From assembly GCA_023489025.1 (NCBI GenBank), contig JAMDCN010000005.1:1-5938 (forward strand): a DNA stretch of 5,938 nucleotides. Reading direction: 5' to 3'. Below are positions 1 through 5,807 of this stretch, piece by piece. The stretch comes from Deltaproteobacteria bacterium. Its GTDB lineage: Bacteria; Desulfobacterota_E; Deferrimicrobia; Deferrimicrobiales; Deferrimicrobiaceae. The translations under genes and the position numbers were made by a program. Within the stretch, counting starts at the first letter, position 1; each line of letters opens with the position of its first letter. Under the pieces are notes generated by a model that saw nothing but the letters and a program-made list of their open reading frames with translations, had not been told where the DNA came from and searched no databases.

Positions 1-261
1 CCGGTCGCCGTACCGCACAAGGTCGCCTTCGGTCGCTACGACAAGATCAAACGGGACACCGGAACCGGACACGGTTCTATAGAGCCGCCGGGCGGTCTTC
101 CGGCGGTGCGCACCGTCCGGAACCACCACGAGAAGGTCGATGTCGCTGGCCTCCCGTGTCGTTCCCTGGGCAACCGAACCGAAAAGGATCACCCGGCGCG
201 GGTGTACCTCTTCCACGATCGCCTGGACGATTTTCCCGATTTCCGCCACCGTCGGCGCCAT
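1..261 (-). CDS. MNT-type nucleotidyltransferase domain protein (C-terminus cut by left edge)
   Basis: The 87 codons visible encode a small polymerase-beta-fold nucleotidyltransferase. The motif FGSVAQG (G28, S29) is followed by D40 and D42 in SDIDLLVVV, and a third acidic residue, D72, sits in VPFDLVVAT. This is the complete GSx10DxD plus distal Asp catalytic set, so the enzyme should be active. The ATG at 261 is preceded by GGAGG at 266-270, an ideal ribosome binding site, which fixes the start. Family members are usually about 100-110 residues, so roughly 20 are missing. Small MNT proteins are commonly paired with a HEPN RNase as an antitoxin that AMPylates the toxin. The partner usually lies next door and here would be beyond the left edge, so that role is inference. 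The gene follows the MocR gene on the same strand after a 256-base gap, too far to imply one operon. Confidence 0.88.
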   Translation of the reverse strand, partial: MAPTVAEIGKIVQAIVEEVHPRRVILFGSVAQGTTREASDIDLLVVVPDGAHRRKTARRLYRTVSGSGVPFDLVVATEGDLVRYGDR

Positions 262-281
262 GCTTCCTCCGTCCCAGCGTT

Positions 282-290
282 ATCGTATCA
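282..290 (-). promoter_or_regulatory. Possible extended -10 promoter for the nucleotidyltransferase gene
   Basis: Read on the minus strand, 290 to 282 gives TGATACGAT, an extended -10 element (TGn followed by a TATAAT-like hexamer). Transcription would start near 275, leaving a leader of about 14 bases that still contains the GGAGG ribosome binding site. No convincing -35 hexamer lies 17 bases upstream. Weak support. Confidence 0.28.
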
Positions 291-300
291 GAAGATCACC

Positions 301-315
301 CGCCCGGTTCGGGCG
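301..315. other. Perfect 6-bp inverted repeat (hairpin) upstream of the nucleotidyltransferase gene
   Basis: CGCCCG (301-306) and CGGGCG (310-315) are exact reverse complements separated by 3 bases. No T-tract follows on either strand, so it is not a canonical Rho-independent terminator. It lies about 40 bases upstream of the minus-strand start at 261, just before the candidate -10, so it could be an operator or a transcript-end stem. No function is assigned. Confidence 0.35.
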
Positions 316-451
316 TATTGACGGCGGCTTTCGAGAATCGTATCCGCCGGCGATCATCGCACCCTCCTTGCCGTTGGCCCCCGCATCGGCGCCAGATCAG
401 CAGGGAGAGGATGGCCCGCTCGGCGAATCCCATGGTGAGTATACTGACGGC

Positions 452-466
452 AAAAGGCCGCCGGCC
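452..466 (-). terminator. Weak Rho-independent terminator candidate after the MocR-type gene
   Basis: On the minus strand GGCC (466-463), a 3-base loop and GGCC (459-456) form a short GC stem, followed at once by TTTT (455-452). It lies about 50 bases past the regulator's stop codon at 518-520. The stem is only 4 bp, so it is a marginal terminator. Confidence 0.3.
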
Positions 467-517
467 GCTCCCGCCATCCTTGGCTGTAGAGTTTCGGTTC
501 ATCGGGTCGCGTTACGG

Positions 518-1942
518 TCACGTCTGCATTTCGCTGGCAAACCGACCAATGGTCGCCACCGCCTGTTCGACTCCGGGCGACCAGAAGGCCGCGTTCAGGC
601 GTACGCAATTCCGGTACTTCCCCCGGGCGGAAAAAATCGGCCCCGGCGCGATGGAAATTCCCGCGCCAATGGCGCGCTCATGGAGTTTCAGCGCGTCGAC
701 GTACTCCGGACACTCAATCCAGAGGATGTATCCCCCGGCCGGCCGGGAGACCCGCGTTCCCTTCGGGAAGTGTTTCCCAATGGCGTCAGCCATCAGCGTC
801 ACCTGCCGGGCGTAAATCCTGCGGATGGCGCGCAGGTGGTGGTCGTATCCACCTTCGGCGAGAAATCCTGCCACCGCCAGGTGCGTCGGCGCCGGGGTCG
901 CAACGGTTGTCATCCCCTTAACACGCTCCACTTCCTTCTGGAAACGGCCGGGCGCCATCCACCCCACGCGATAGCCGGGGGCGAGCGCCTTGCTGAAAGA
1001 TGAGCAGAGGATCACCAGGTCCTTTTGGTCGTACGCCTTAGCCACCTTTGGGCGGTTGGGGGAGAAGCTTAGATCGCCGTACGTATCGTCTTCGATCAGA
1101 GGGATATCACGGCCAGAGAGTAGATCGACGAGTTTCTTCTTGCGATCATCGGGCATCAGGCTTCCAAGCGGATTGCTGAAGTTGGAAATGACCATGCACG
1201 CCTTGATCGAATGATAGTCGAGGGCGTAGCGCAGGGCGTCGATGCTCATGCCCTCGACCGGATGTGTCGGGATCTCCAAAGCGCGGAGCCTCAGGATCTC
1301 AATTACCTGAAGGAAACTGAAGGATACCGGCGATTCGAGCGCGACTACATCCCCTGCCCGGCAGGTGGCCATGAGCGCCAGTATCACCGCCTCCATGCAG
1401 CCGGACGTAGCAACGATCTGGTCGGGAGTAAGGGTGCAACCGGCATCGAACAGCCGCCGTGCCACCTGCAGCCTGAGCTTTTTGCATCCCGGTGGCAGGT
1501 CGTAGGAGATGCTCTGGACCAAGTGACGTCGCGTCGTGCTGTACAGCATCCGGCTGAGCCGCTCGACCGGCAAGAGTTCCGGGTTTGGAACGGCAGCGCC
1601 CAGAGGAATCAAGTCGGGATTTCGCGCGCCGCTCAAGACAATCATCGCGAGGTCCCCCATGCTGACCCTCGTAGGGGTCAGCCCTTGCCGCAAGAGTTCC
1701 GGTTCGGAAGGAAGCGCAGGAAAACGGGGGCGAACGTAATGGCCCGATTGGGGGCGCGCCTCGATGAGCCCCTGATCCTCAAGACGTCGATATGCCTCAA
1801 TGACCGTCGTGACGCTGACATCCATCTGGCGCGCCGTTGCCCTTACGGAGGGGATGCGACTCCCAGGGGCGAACGCCCCGTGCTGTATTAGCCAATTGAT
1901 CCTTTCGGTGACCTGCTCGTAACGGGTTCTTCGCTCCGGCAC
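518..1942 (-). CDS. MocR/YdcR-type GntR-family regulator with aminotransferase-like domain
   Basis: About 474 residues, normal for MocR regulators. An N-terminal GntR winged helix (residues about 6-70, ending in RPQSGHYVRP) is joined by a linker to a type I PLP aminotransferase fold (about 100-470). The PLP-binding set is intact: Schiff-base Lys318 in SSFSKALAPGYRVGW, Asn257 in NFSNPLG, Asp285 and Tyr288 in EDDTYGD, and Arg448 in CVRLN. It should bind PLP and an amino-containing ligand and act on DNA as a dimer. EDDTYGDLSF resembles YdcR more than GabR or PdxR. The start is uncertain. An upstream GTG at 1966 (8 codons longer) has no ribosome binding site, whereas the GTG at 1942 has AAGGGAGG five bases before it, so 1942 was chosen. 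It is divergent from the DUF6125-like gene and is probably autoregulated. Its physiological target is unknown. Confidence 0.92.
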   Translation of the reverse strand: MPERRTRYEQVTERINWLIQHGAFAPGSRIPSVRATARQMDVSVTTVIEAYRRLEDQGLIEARPQSGHYVRPRFPALPSEPELLRQGLTPTRVSMGDLAMIVLSGARNPDLIPLGAAVPNPELLPVERLSRMLYSTTRRHLVQSISYDLPPGCKKLRLQVARRLFDAGCTLTPDQIVATSGCMEAVILALMATCRAGDVVALESPVSFSFLQVIEILRLRALEIPTHPVEGMSIDALRYALDYHSIKACMVISNFSNPLGSLMPDDRKKKLVDLLSGRDIPLIEDDTYGDLSFSPNRPKVAKAYDQKDLVILCSSFSKALAPGYRVGWMAPGRFQKEVERVKGMTTVATPAPTHLAVAGFLAEGGYDHHLRAIRRIYARQVTLMADAIGKHFPKGTRVSRPAGGYILWIECPEYVDALKLHERAIGAGISIAPGPIFSARGKYRNCVRLNAAFWSPGVEQAVATIGRFASEMQT

Positions 1943-1989
1943 GACATCCTCCCTTACTCCCATCACAATTGCCCGCGTTTACTTCATGT

Positions 1990-2024
1990 ACAGTCGCTTC
2001 ATTCTGCCGACTGTTATGTATACA
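1990..2024. promoter_or_regulatory. Candidate operator of the MocR-type regulator
   Basis: ACAGTCG (1990-1996) and CGACTGT (2008-2014) form a perfect 7-bp inverted repeat with an 11-base spacer. Directly beside it lies the 8-bp palindrome TGTATACA (2017-2024). The predicted transcription start of the regulator, about 7 bases past its -10, falls near 2019, inside this cluster. That placement suits autorepression. MocR proteins are known to bind repeated or inverted elements in divergent intergenic regions. That these particular elements are its sites is inference. Confidence 0.42.
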
Positions 2025-2025
2025 A

Positions 2026-2054
2026 ATCGTATCCTGTGTAACTGTTTTTTTCAA
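2026..2054 (-). promoter_or_regulatory. Sigma70-type promoter for the MocR-type gene
   Basis: Minus strand: -35 TTGAAA (2054-2049), a spacer of exactly 17 bases, -10 TACGAT (2031-2026). Both hexamers match four of six consensus positions. The predicted start of transcription near 2019 gives a leader of about 75 bases to the GTG at 1942. Confidence 0.55.
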
Positions 2055-2133
2055 ACACCATATTGCATAGTCCAAACATGGATAATTTTCGGCCGTCGGT
2101 CGGGGGACGGAAGCGACGTTAAGGAGGCTGTGC

Positions 2134-2667
2134 ATGCCTGCATCAACAAATCTTGAGGAATATGAAAAGTTAAGCAGAGCGCAACTCATAGAGTTATTGA
2201 AAACGTATGGCCGGTTTGCTCTCACACTCGACGGTCTTTGGTTTCTTGGCGTCGAGCGTGCGCAAGGAATTGAGGAAGCTATAAAGATGGATGAAGAAGT
2301 TTGGCGTCAATTTGGCAAGTCGGAAGGGAAAGTATTAAAGAAGTTCTTATCGTTAAACACGGTGAGTGACTTGGAGGACATCTGCAGGGTTTATCTGTTG
2401 ACCCCTGTTTTCGGCAATTTGGGAGCCAGAGCCGAAATACGACGCGACAAATGCTACTTAACCGTAACAGATTGCCATCCACAAAAAGCGAGAATAAGGA
2501 AAAGCCTCGGTGAATTTCCTTGTAAGAAGGTAGGGATAGCGTATTTCGAAAGCCTGCTGTCGGAATTAAATCCGAAAATCAAGTTCGATTGTGTGGTCTG
2601 TCCCCCCGATGAACATCCCGAAAACCTGTGGTGCGAGTGGGAAGTATCGTTTGATCCTATTGGCTGA
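2134..2667 (+). CDS. DUF6125-like small protein, AT-rich and probably acquired
   Basis: A 177-residue soluble protein with no signal peptide or membrane segment. The ATG at 2134 follows an excellent ribosome binding site, AAGGAGG (2121-2127). An N-terminal helical part contains TLDGLWFLGVE (31-41) and MDEEVWRQFGKSEGK (52-66). The C-terminal part is rich in Cys and His: C107, C114, C130, C153, C156, H161, C167, in contexts such as DCHPQKAR, EFPCKK and CVVCPPDEHP. This pattern recalls the DUF6125 family, related to L-2-amino-thiazoline-4-carboxylate hydrolase-like proteins; this is from memory. The cysteines could bind metal, but that is unproven, and the biochemical role is unknown. Base use differs sharply from its neighbours: two sampled 60-base lines have 24 and 26 G/C, against 43 in nth, with frequent TTA and ATA codons. 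This suggests horizontal transfer. It is divergent from the MocR-type regulator, a common arrangement for a regulated target. Confidence 0.85.
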   Translation: MPASTNLEEYEKLSRAQLIELLKTYGRFALTLDGLWFLGVERAQGIEEAIKMDEEVWRQFGKSEGKVLKKFLSLNTVSDLEDICRVYLLTPVFGNLGARAEIRRDKCYLTVTDCHPQKARIRKSLGEFPCKKVGIAYFESLLSELNPKIKFDCVVCPPDEHPENLWCEWEVSFDPIG

Positions 2668-2671
2668 AATT

Positions 2672-2804
2672 GCAGGACGGGAACAGGAATCGGCCCGAGG
2701 AATAGCCTGATGGACGGTAACTCGGCAACCGTTCCCGGGGCGTTCCGAAAGGGTGCCGAAATCTGCGCGTGAGAATCAACGAAGCGGAGGGAAGCCCCAC
2801 CTGC
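2672..2804 (+). other. Structured leader-like segment with SAM-I-like core blocks (unassigned)
   Basis: This non-coding stretch holds several pairings. GCAGG (2672-2676) with CCTGC (2800-2804) could close the whole segment. CGGGAAC (2678-2684) matches GTTCCCG (2731-2737). A competing hairpin pairs 2712-2718 with 2728-2735. A GNRA-capped hairpin with a GAAA loop spans 2739-2757, with one bulge and two wobbles. TCTGC (2762-2766) pairs with GCGGA (2784-2788). Sequence blocks recall the SAM-I riboswitch core: GGCCC (2692), GGCAACC (2724) and GGTGCC (2752), with TCGGC (2690-2694) complementary to GCCGA (2755-2759) where SAM-I has its pseudoknot. The normal spacing and the kink-turn are not matched, so it is not called a riboswitch. 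Confidence 0.3.
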
Positions 2805-2839
2805 TCGATGCGTATCCCCACCGGGTGTACCATGGAGCG

Positions 2840-3454
2840 GTGGATGCGCTGAAGGTGATCGTTGCGTGGGGGGCGTTCGCGCTCTTCCACAGCGTGACCG
2901 TGTCGGAACCGTACGAGCGGTGGGCCCGACGTGTGATGCGGGAGGACCGGTTCCGGGCGTACCACCGGGTCCTCTTCACGCTCTATTCCGCCGCCGCCAC
3001 GGCCGCGGTGCTCCTTTACGTGCGCTCCCTCCCGGACATCCCCCTCTACCGCATCGACGGATGGGTCCGGCTCCTGTTCCACGGGGTGCAGTTCCTCGGG
3101 GCGGGCCTGCTCCTGTGGACGCCGTGGGACCTGAAGGAGTTCGTCGGGCTGCGCCAATGGGAGCGGCATCGGAAAGGAGAGCAGCAAGCACCGGGCCCCA
3201 ACGAGCGCCTCTTCACCGGGAAGGGGTACGGGGTAGTGCGTCACCCGCTCTACCTCGGGTGCTCGCTGCTGCTCGCCTTCCACCCCGTGCAGACGCGGAA
3301 CTCCTTCACGTCAGCCGTCGCGATCGTCGCCTACTTCTACATCGGGACCTTCTTCGAGGAGCAACGCCTGGTGCGCCAGTTCGGAGAGGCATACCGGGAG
3401 TATCAACGCCGCGTCCCGCGGTTCATCCCGCCCCCCCGCCGGGGCCATATATGA
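2840..3454 (+). CDS. ICMT/NnrU-like integral membrane methyltransferase
   Basis: About 204 residues, with hydrophobic segments near 5-22, 42-62, 75-95, 138-150 and 155-172, so an inner-membrane protein. The C-terminal half has the signature of the isoprenylcysteine/phospholipid methyltransferase fold: GVVRHPLYLG (131-140), FFEEQRLVRQFGEAYREYQ (171-189), then VPRFIP (192-197). The His-Pro and Glu-Glu positions shape the S-adenosylmethionine pocket in characterised relatives. The bacterial substrate is unknown. The N-terminal half resembles NnrU proteins. The start is uncertain because no candidate has a good ribosome binding site. The GTG at 2840 was chosen because it begins just before the first membrane helix, giving MDALKVIVAW; GTGs at 2753, 2825 and 2855 are alternatives. 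An nth gene follows 80 bases later on the same strand, and the two are probably co-transcribed. Confidence 0.85.
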   Translation: MDALKVIVAWGAFALFHSVTVSEPYERWARRVMREDRFRAYHRVLFTLYSAAATAAVLLYVRSLPDIPLYRIDGWVRLLFHGVQFLGAGLLLWTPWDLKEFVGLRQWERHRKGEQQAPGPNERLFTGKGYGVVRHPLYLGCSLLLAFHPVQTRNSFTSAVAIVAYFYIGTFFEEQRLVRQFGEAYREYQRRVPRFIPPPRRGHI

Positions 3455-3533
3455 ACGTCGGAAGCTACCGAAGGCGGGGTGAAATGGACGACCGAGGGCC
3501 CGCGAGAAACGTCTACCGCCGGGAGACCGCCAG

Positions 3534-4172
3534 GTGACCTCCGGGAAAGGAGCGGCGCCGGCGAAGGAAGTCCTCGCCTTTCTCGCGAGGGCATACCCCG
3601 GGGCGCGGGTCCTCCTCGACCACCGCAACCCGTTCGAGCTGCTCGTGGCGACCGTTCTCGCCGCACAGTGCACGGACGAGCGGGTAAACGCCGTGACCCC
3701 GCCGCTGTTCCGCGCCTGGCCCGGTCCTTCCCCCCTTTCGAACGCGAGCCAGGAGGAAATCGAGGCGGCGGTTCGCTCTACCGGCTTCTACCGGAACAAA
3801 GCGAGGGCGATCCGGGAGCTGTCCGCCGTCCTGCTGGAACGACATGACGGACGCGTTCCGCGAACGATGGAGGAGTTGACGGCTCTTCCCGGCGTGGGCC
3901 GGAAGACCGCCTCGATCCTCCTCGGTGCCTGCTTCGGGCTCCCCGCGCTCCCCGTGGACACCCACGTCGGGCGGGTTTCGTTCCGGATCGGATGGACCGC
4001 ATCGAAGGACCCCGTCCGGATCGAAGAGGACCTCGCAAGAGCGATCCCGCCCGGGAAGTGGTGGGAGTTCGCCACGCGCCTCGGGTGGCACGGGCGGCAG
4101 GTATGCGTCGCCCGCAAGCCCCGTTGCCCGGAGTGCGGTCTCGCCGCCGTCTGCCCGAAACGGGGGGTGTAA
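3534..4172 (+). CDS. nth: Endonuclease III, bifunctional DNA glycosylase/AP lyase
   Basis: 212 residues, the usual length. It removes oxidised pyrimidines from DNA and cleaves the resulting abasic site, starting base-excision repair in the cytoplasm. The helix-hairpin-helix reads LPGVGRKTA (118-126) with catalytic Lys124. The catalytic Asp142 is in VDTHVGRVSFR. The [4Fe-4S] cluster ligands are C191, C198, C201 and C207, spaced C-x6-C-x2-C-x5-C exactly as in Escherichia coli Nth. AAQCTDERVN (43-52) is the conserved N-terminal helix. The GTG at 3534 is preceded by GGGAG (3521-3525) at a good distance, and the protein then begins where family members do. It follows the membrane methyltransferase and converges on the AbiE operon. 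All key residues are present, so it should be functional. MutY is excluded by length and by the Lys in the hairpin. Confidence 0.97.
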   Translation: MTSGKGAAPAKEVLAFLARAYPGARVLLDHRNPFELLVATVLAAQCTDERVNAVTPPLFRAWPGPSPLSNASQEEIEAAVRSTGFYRNKARAIRELSAVLLERHDGRVPRTMEELTALPGVGRKTASILLGACFGLPALPVDTHVGRVSFRIGWTASKDPVRIEEDLARAIPPGKWWEFATRLGWHGRQVCVARKPRCPECGLAAVCPKRGV

Positions 4173-4220
4173 CCGCCGGGGAAGTGATCACCAACTCGGG
4201 AATGCAGGCTTTGCAAGAGC

Positions 4221-4310
4221 GGAGGCCGGACTTCCCCCATCCACCCCTCCCGGTTCAACGTCCGACGTGTGCATGGATTTCGGCTGGAATGGATCGCCCA
4301 CCTCACTTCC
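4221..4310. repeat. Direct repeat copy A, downstream of the abiE antitoxin gene
   Basis: This 90-base sequence aligns without gaps to 5808-5897 (63 of 90 identical; 26 of the first 30). Many differences are transitions. It lies between the nth and antitoxin stop codons, ending 20 bases from the antitoxin stop. It contains the 11-base odd palindrome ACGTCCGACGT (4258-4268), matched by ACGCCCGGCGT in copy B, where the two changed bases are complementary. Family unknown; no transposase, tRNA or integrase is visible. Confidence 0.75.
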
Positions 4311-4312
4311 CA

Positions 4313-4329
4313 CATTCCCGACGGAAATG
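4313..4329 (-). other. Stem-loop directly after the antitoxin stop codon
   Basis: On the minus strand CATTTCC, a 3-base loop and GGGAATG form a 7-bp stem starting 2 bases after the TAA at 4333-4331. One pair is a G-U wobble on this strand but a C-A mismatch on the other, so it suits the abiE transcript. No U-tract follows. It may be a 3' stabilising stem or part of the repeat's junction. Confidence 0.3.
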
Positions 4330-4330
4330 C

Positions 4331-4894
4331 TTATCTCATACAAAGTCGCTCGACCGCCGTCCTCACACGCAGCGGGAAGGACCGGGACATCCGGCGGAGG
4401 CGATCGACATCCAGCAGATCGATCTCCAGCTCATCGGCAAACGGAACGATATGCCGATAGTAGACGGCGTCCAGCAACGCCTTTTCGGGGAGGGCCAGAT
4501 TGAAGCCGTCCCGCGTTTCAAACCCGAAATAGAGCCGGTTGCTGATGTGGGAGTATTCGATGGTGACGCCATTCCGGATGAGGTTTCGTCGAACCCCGAC
4601 GGCGGTGCTGAGGGTAAGCACCGTGCAGACCGTGGGAGCCTGGAGGATGATTCCGTGCAGATGCAACGCCCATTCGGCGCTGATGTAGGAAGGGGTGCGG
4701 ATGAAACAGGCGGCCTCCTCCAGCGAAGGCTCCCCTTTCAACCGGGTATTGAGATAGACGCCGCGCGTCAGGCGTGTGATCAGGCCCCGTTCACGGGCGC
4801 GGGTCAGAAAAACATTGGCTATTCCGGTGAATTTGTACAGGTCGGCGTAACGGAAAAGACGGGGAAGCGCCTGAAGGGTGTCGAGGGTGCTCAT
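4331..4894 (-). CDS. abiEi: AbiEi-family antitoxin (type IV toxin-antitoxin)
   Basis: 187 residues. The N-terminal winged helix (about 1-50) ends in the family hallmark LTRGVYLN (42-49). The C-terminal antitoxin region contains YISAEWALHLHGI (70-82), LYFGFETRDGFNLALPEKALLD (121-142), with YFG and PEKALLD typical of AbiEi proteins. Members repress their own promoter through the N-terminal domain and neutralise the AbiEii nucleotidyltransferase through the C-terminal part. The frame stays open for another 181 codons upstream, but that part is only the shadow of the toxin gene. The ATG at 4894 is chosen because it overlaps the toxin's stop as ATGA, a typical coupled start. There is no separate ribosome binding site, so translation probably depends on the toxin gene. 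Here the antitoxin gene comes second, the reverse of the classic abiE order. Confidence 0.88.
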   Translation of the reverse strand: MSTLDTLQALPRLFRYADLYKFTGIANVFLTRARERGLITRLTRGVYLNTRLKGEPSLEEAACFIRTPSYISAEWALHLHGIILQAPTVCTVLTLSTAVGVRRNLIRNGVTIEYSHISNRLYFGFETRDGFNLALPEKALLDAVYYRHIVPFADELEIDLLDVDRLRRMSRSFPLRVRTAVERLCMR

Positions 4895-5739
4895 GACGGA
4901 ACCGCCACGCCGATCTCGCGCAGTTCCCTGAAGATCCCTTTTACCGCATCGAGGAACCGGCGGTACCCGTCGCCGCGGCAAACCTCCATCACCTCCGGGG
5001 AAAGAAAACGGCAAAGGTCCCCCTCCATCGCCTTTACCAGCTCTTCGTCGGCCGACTCGAACCAGCGTGAAAGCCGCCGTGGAGTGAACGGGGCCGCATA
5101 GCATGAAAATTTGCGTTCCATCACCACGCGGACAACAGGAACACGCAGCCTGTCCCGAAGATGCCAGACATCGTAGATATCCCGCCCCTTCAGGTAGACA
5201 CGCTCCAGCAAGGCGCGGACCTTGTCGGAGAGAATCTCCTCGGGAGTCTCGACCACCAGCACCGAATTGGGCCGGGGGATGCGAAATTCGCTCGCCCCGA
5301 TCAGGTAAGAGACCGCCTTCTGCATCCCCAGCACGCGCGGTTCCGTCGCCAGAATCGCTCCCTCTTTCAGTCGCTCGCATTCCACCTTGACCGTGATCCT
5401 GTCCCGCGCGTTTTGCGGCTCGAAAACCATCCGCCATACCGTGCCTTCATCGCGTTGCCCACGGGGGGTGACAGTGAGCCGACCCGGCCCGAAATGAGCG
5501 ATGGACTCCCTCGTGACGGACGTCTCGACGGACCGGATCAACTTCTCCAGCGCAGGCCGATCCAAATGTGTGACGAAATCGAGGTCCTCGGAAAAGCGCT
5601 CGCCTCCGTGGCACCACCGGATCGCCGTTCCCCCCTGGAACAGAAGCCGGTTGCTTTCGGGACGGGCATAGAGATGCTGAAGAAGGATCAGTTGGAAAAG
5701 CTCGGAGCGGCGGATATGTCGTTCTGTATACGCCTTCAT
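4891..5739 (-). CDS. abiEii: AbiEii-family nucleotidyltransferase toxin
   Basis: 282 residues of the AbiEii/AbiGii family (DNA polymerase beta-like fold). Motif I is GGTAIRW (36-42) followed by RFSEDLDF (48-55) with catalytic D52 and D54. ITVKVE (115-120) supplies a likely third acidic residue, E120. EILSDKVRALLER (168-180) has the motif III Lys173. GRDIYDVWHL (185-194) is motif IV with D187 and D190. All catalytic motifs are present, so it should be an active toxin. Characterised relatives transfer nucleotides onto RNA, in some cases tRNA acceptor ends (MenT), and AbiE systems can cause abortive infection of phages. The ATG at 5739 has no ribosome binding site, and the leader is short. The gene precedes and overlaps the antitoxin by 4 bases, so one bicistronic operon. 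Confidence 0.92.
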   Translation of the reverse strand: MKAYTERHIRRSELFQLILLQHLYARPESNRLLFQGGTAIRWCHGGERFSEDLDFVTHLDRPALEKLIRSVETSVTRESIAHFGPGRLTVTPRGQRDEGTVWRMVFEPQNARDRITVKVECERLKEGAILATEPRVLGMQKAVSYLIGASEFRIPRPNSVLVVETPEEILSDKVRALLERVYLKGRDIYDVWHLRDRLRVPVVRVVMERKFSCYAAPFTPRRLSRWFESADEELVKAMEGDLCRFLSPEVMEVCRGDGYRRFLDAVKGIFRELREIGVAVPS

Positions 5740-5746
5740 GCGATTA

Positions 5747-5789
5747 GTTTATAACACATATTTGTATTGTTATGTAAACAATCTTTCAA
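5747..5789 (-). promoter_or_regulatory. abiE promoter with an inverted-repeat operator candidate
   Basis: Two overlapping promoter readings exist on the minus strand. TTGAAA (5789-5784), 17 bases, TACAAA (5766-5761) would start transcription near 5754. TTTACA (5778-5773), 18-19 bases, TATAAA (5753-5748) would start almost at the ATG, nearly leaderless. An imperfect inverted repeat covers the region: GTTTATAACA (5747-5756) against TGTTATGTAAAC (5768-5779), identical in complement except for a 2-base insertion. AbiEi proteins are known to bind inverted repeats in their own promoter, so this is the natural operator candidate. Confidence 0.45.
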
Positions 5790-5807
5790 AGTGAAGGACG
5801 AACGACC

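Noticed and set aside
296..502. 68-codon minus-strand frame between the nucleotidyltransferase and MocR genes
   Set aside because: No ribosome binding site before its ATG, and no recognisable domain. It also runs across the hairpin and terminator candidates.
140..1003. 287-codon open frame on the plus strand
   Set aside because: Lies opposite the nucleotidyltransferase and the MocR-type gene, both supported by catalytic motifs. Long antisense frames are expected in GC-rich DNA, and the translation shows no family pattern.
1211..1891. 226-codon plus-strand frame
   Set aside because: Antisense shadow of the regulator's winged-helix and aminotransferase-like domains.
2668..2840. 6S RNA, SRP RNA or c-di-GMP riboswitch in this segment
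   Set aside because: Their hallmark conserved blocks, as far as I can recall them, are not present.
2657..3283. 208-codon minus-strand frame opposite the methyltransferase
   Set aside because: The plus strand encodes clear membrane segments and RHPLY/EE motifs; the minus translation is a Pro/Arg/Glu-rich shadow.
3992..5101. 369-codon plus-strand frame spanning the end of nth, repeat copy A and the abiE genes
   Set aside because: Overlaps three well-supported genes in other frames and crosses non-coding DNA; low-complexity, Arg/Pro-rich translation.
4895..5437. Upstream extension of the antitoxin frame to 368 residues
   Set aside because: The added residues are the shadow of the toxin gene. 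AbiEi similarity starts only at the ATG at 4894, which overlaps the toxin stop.
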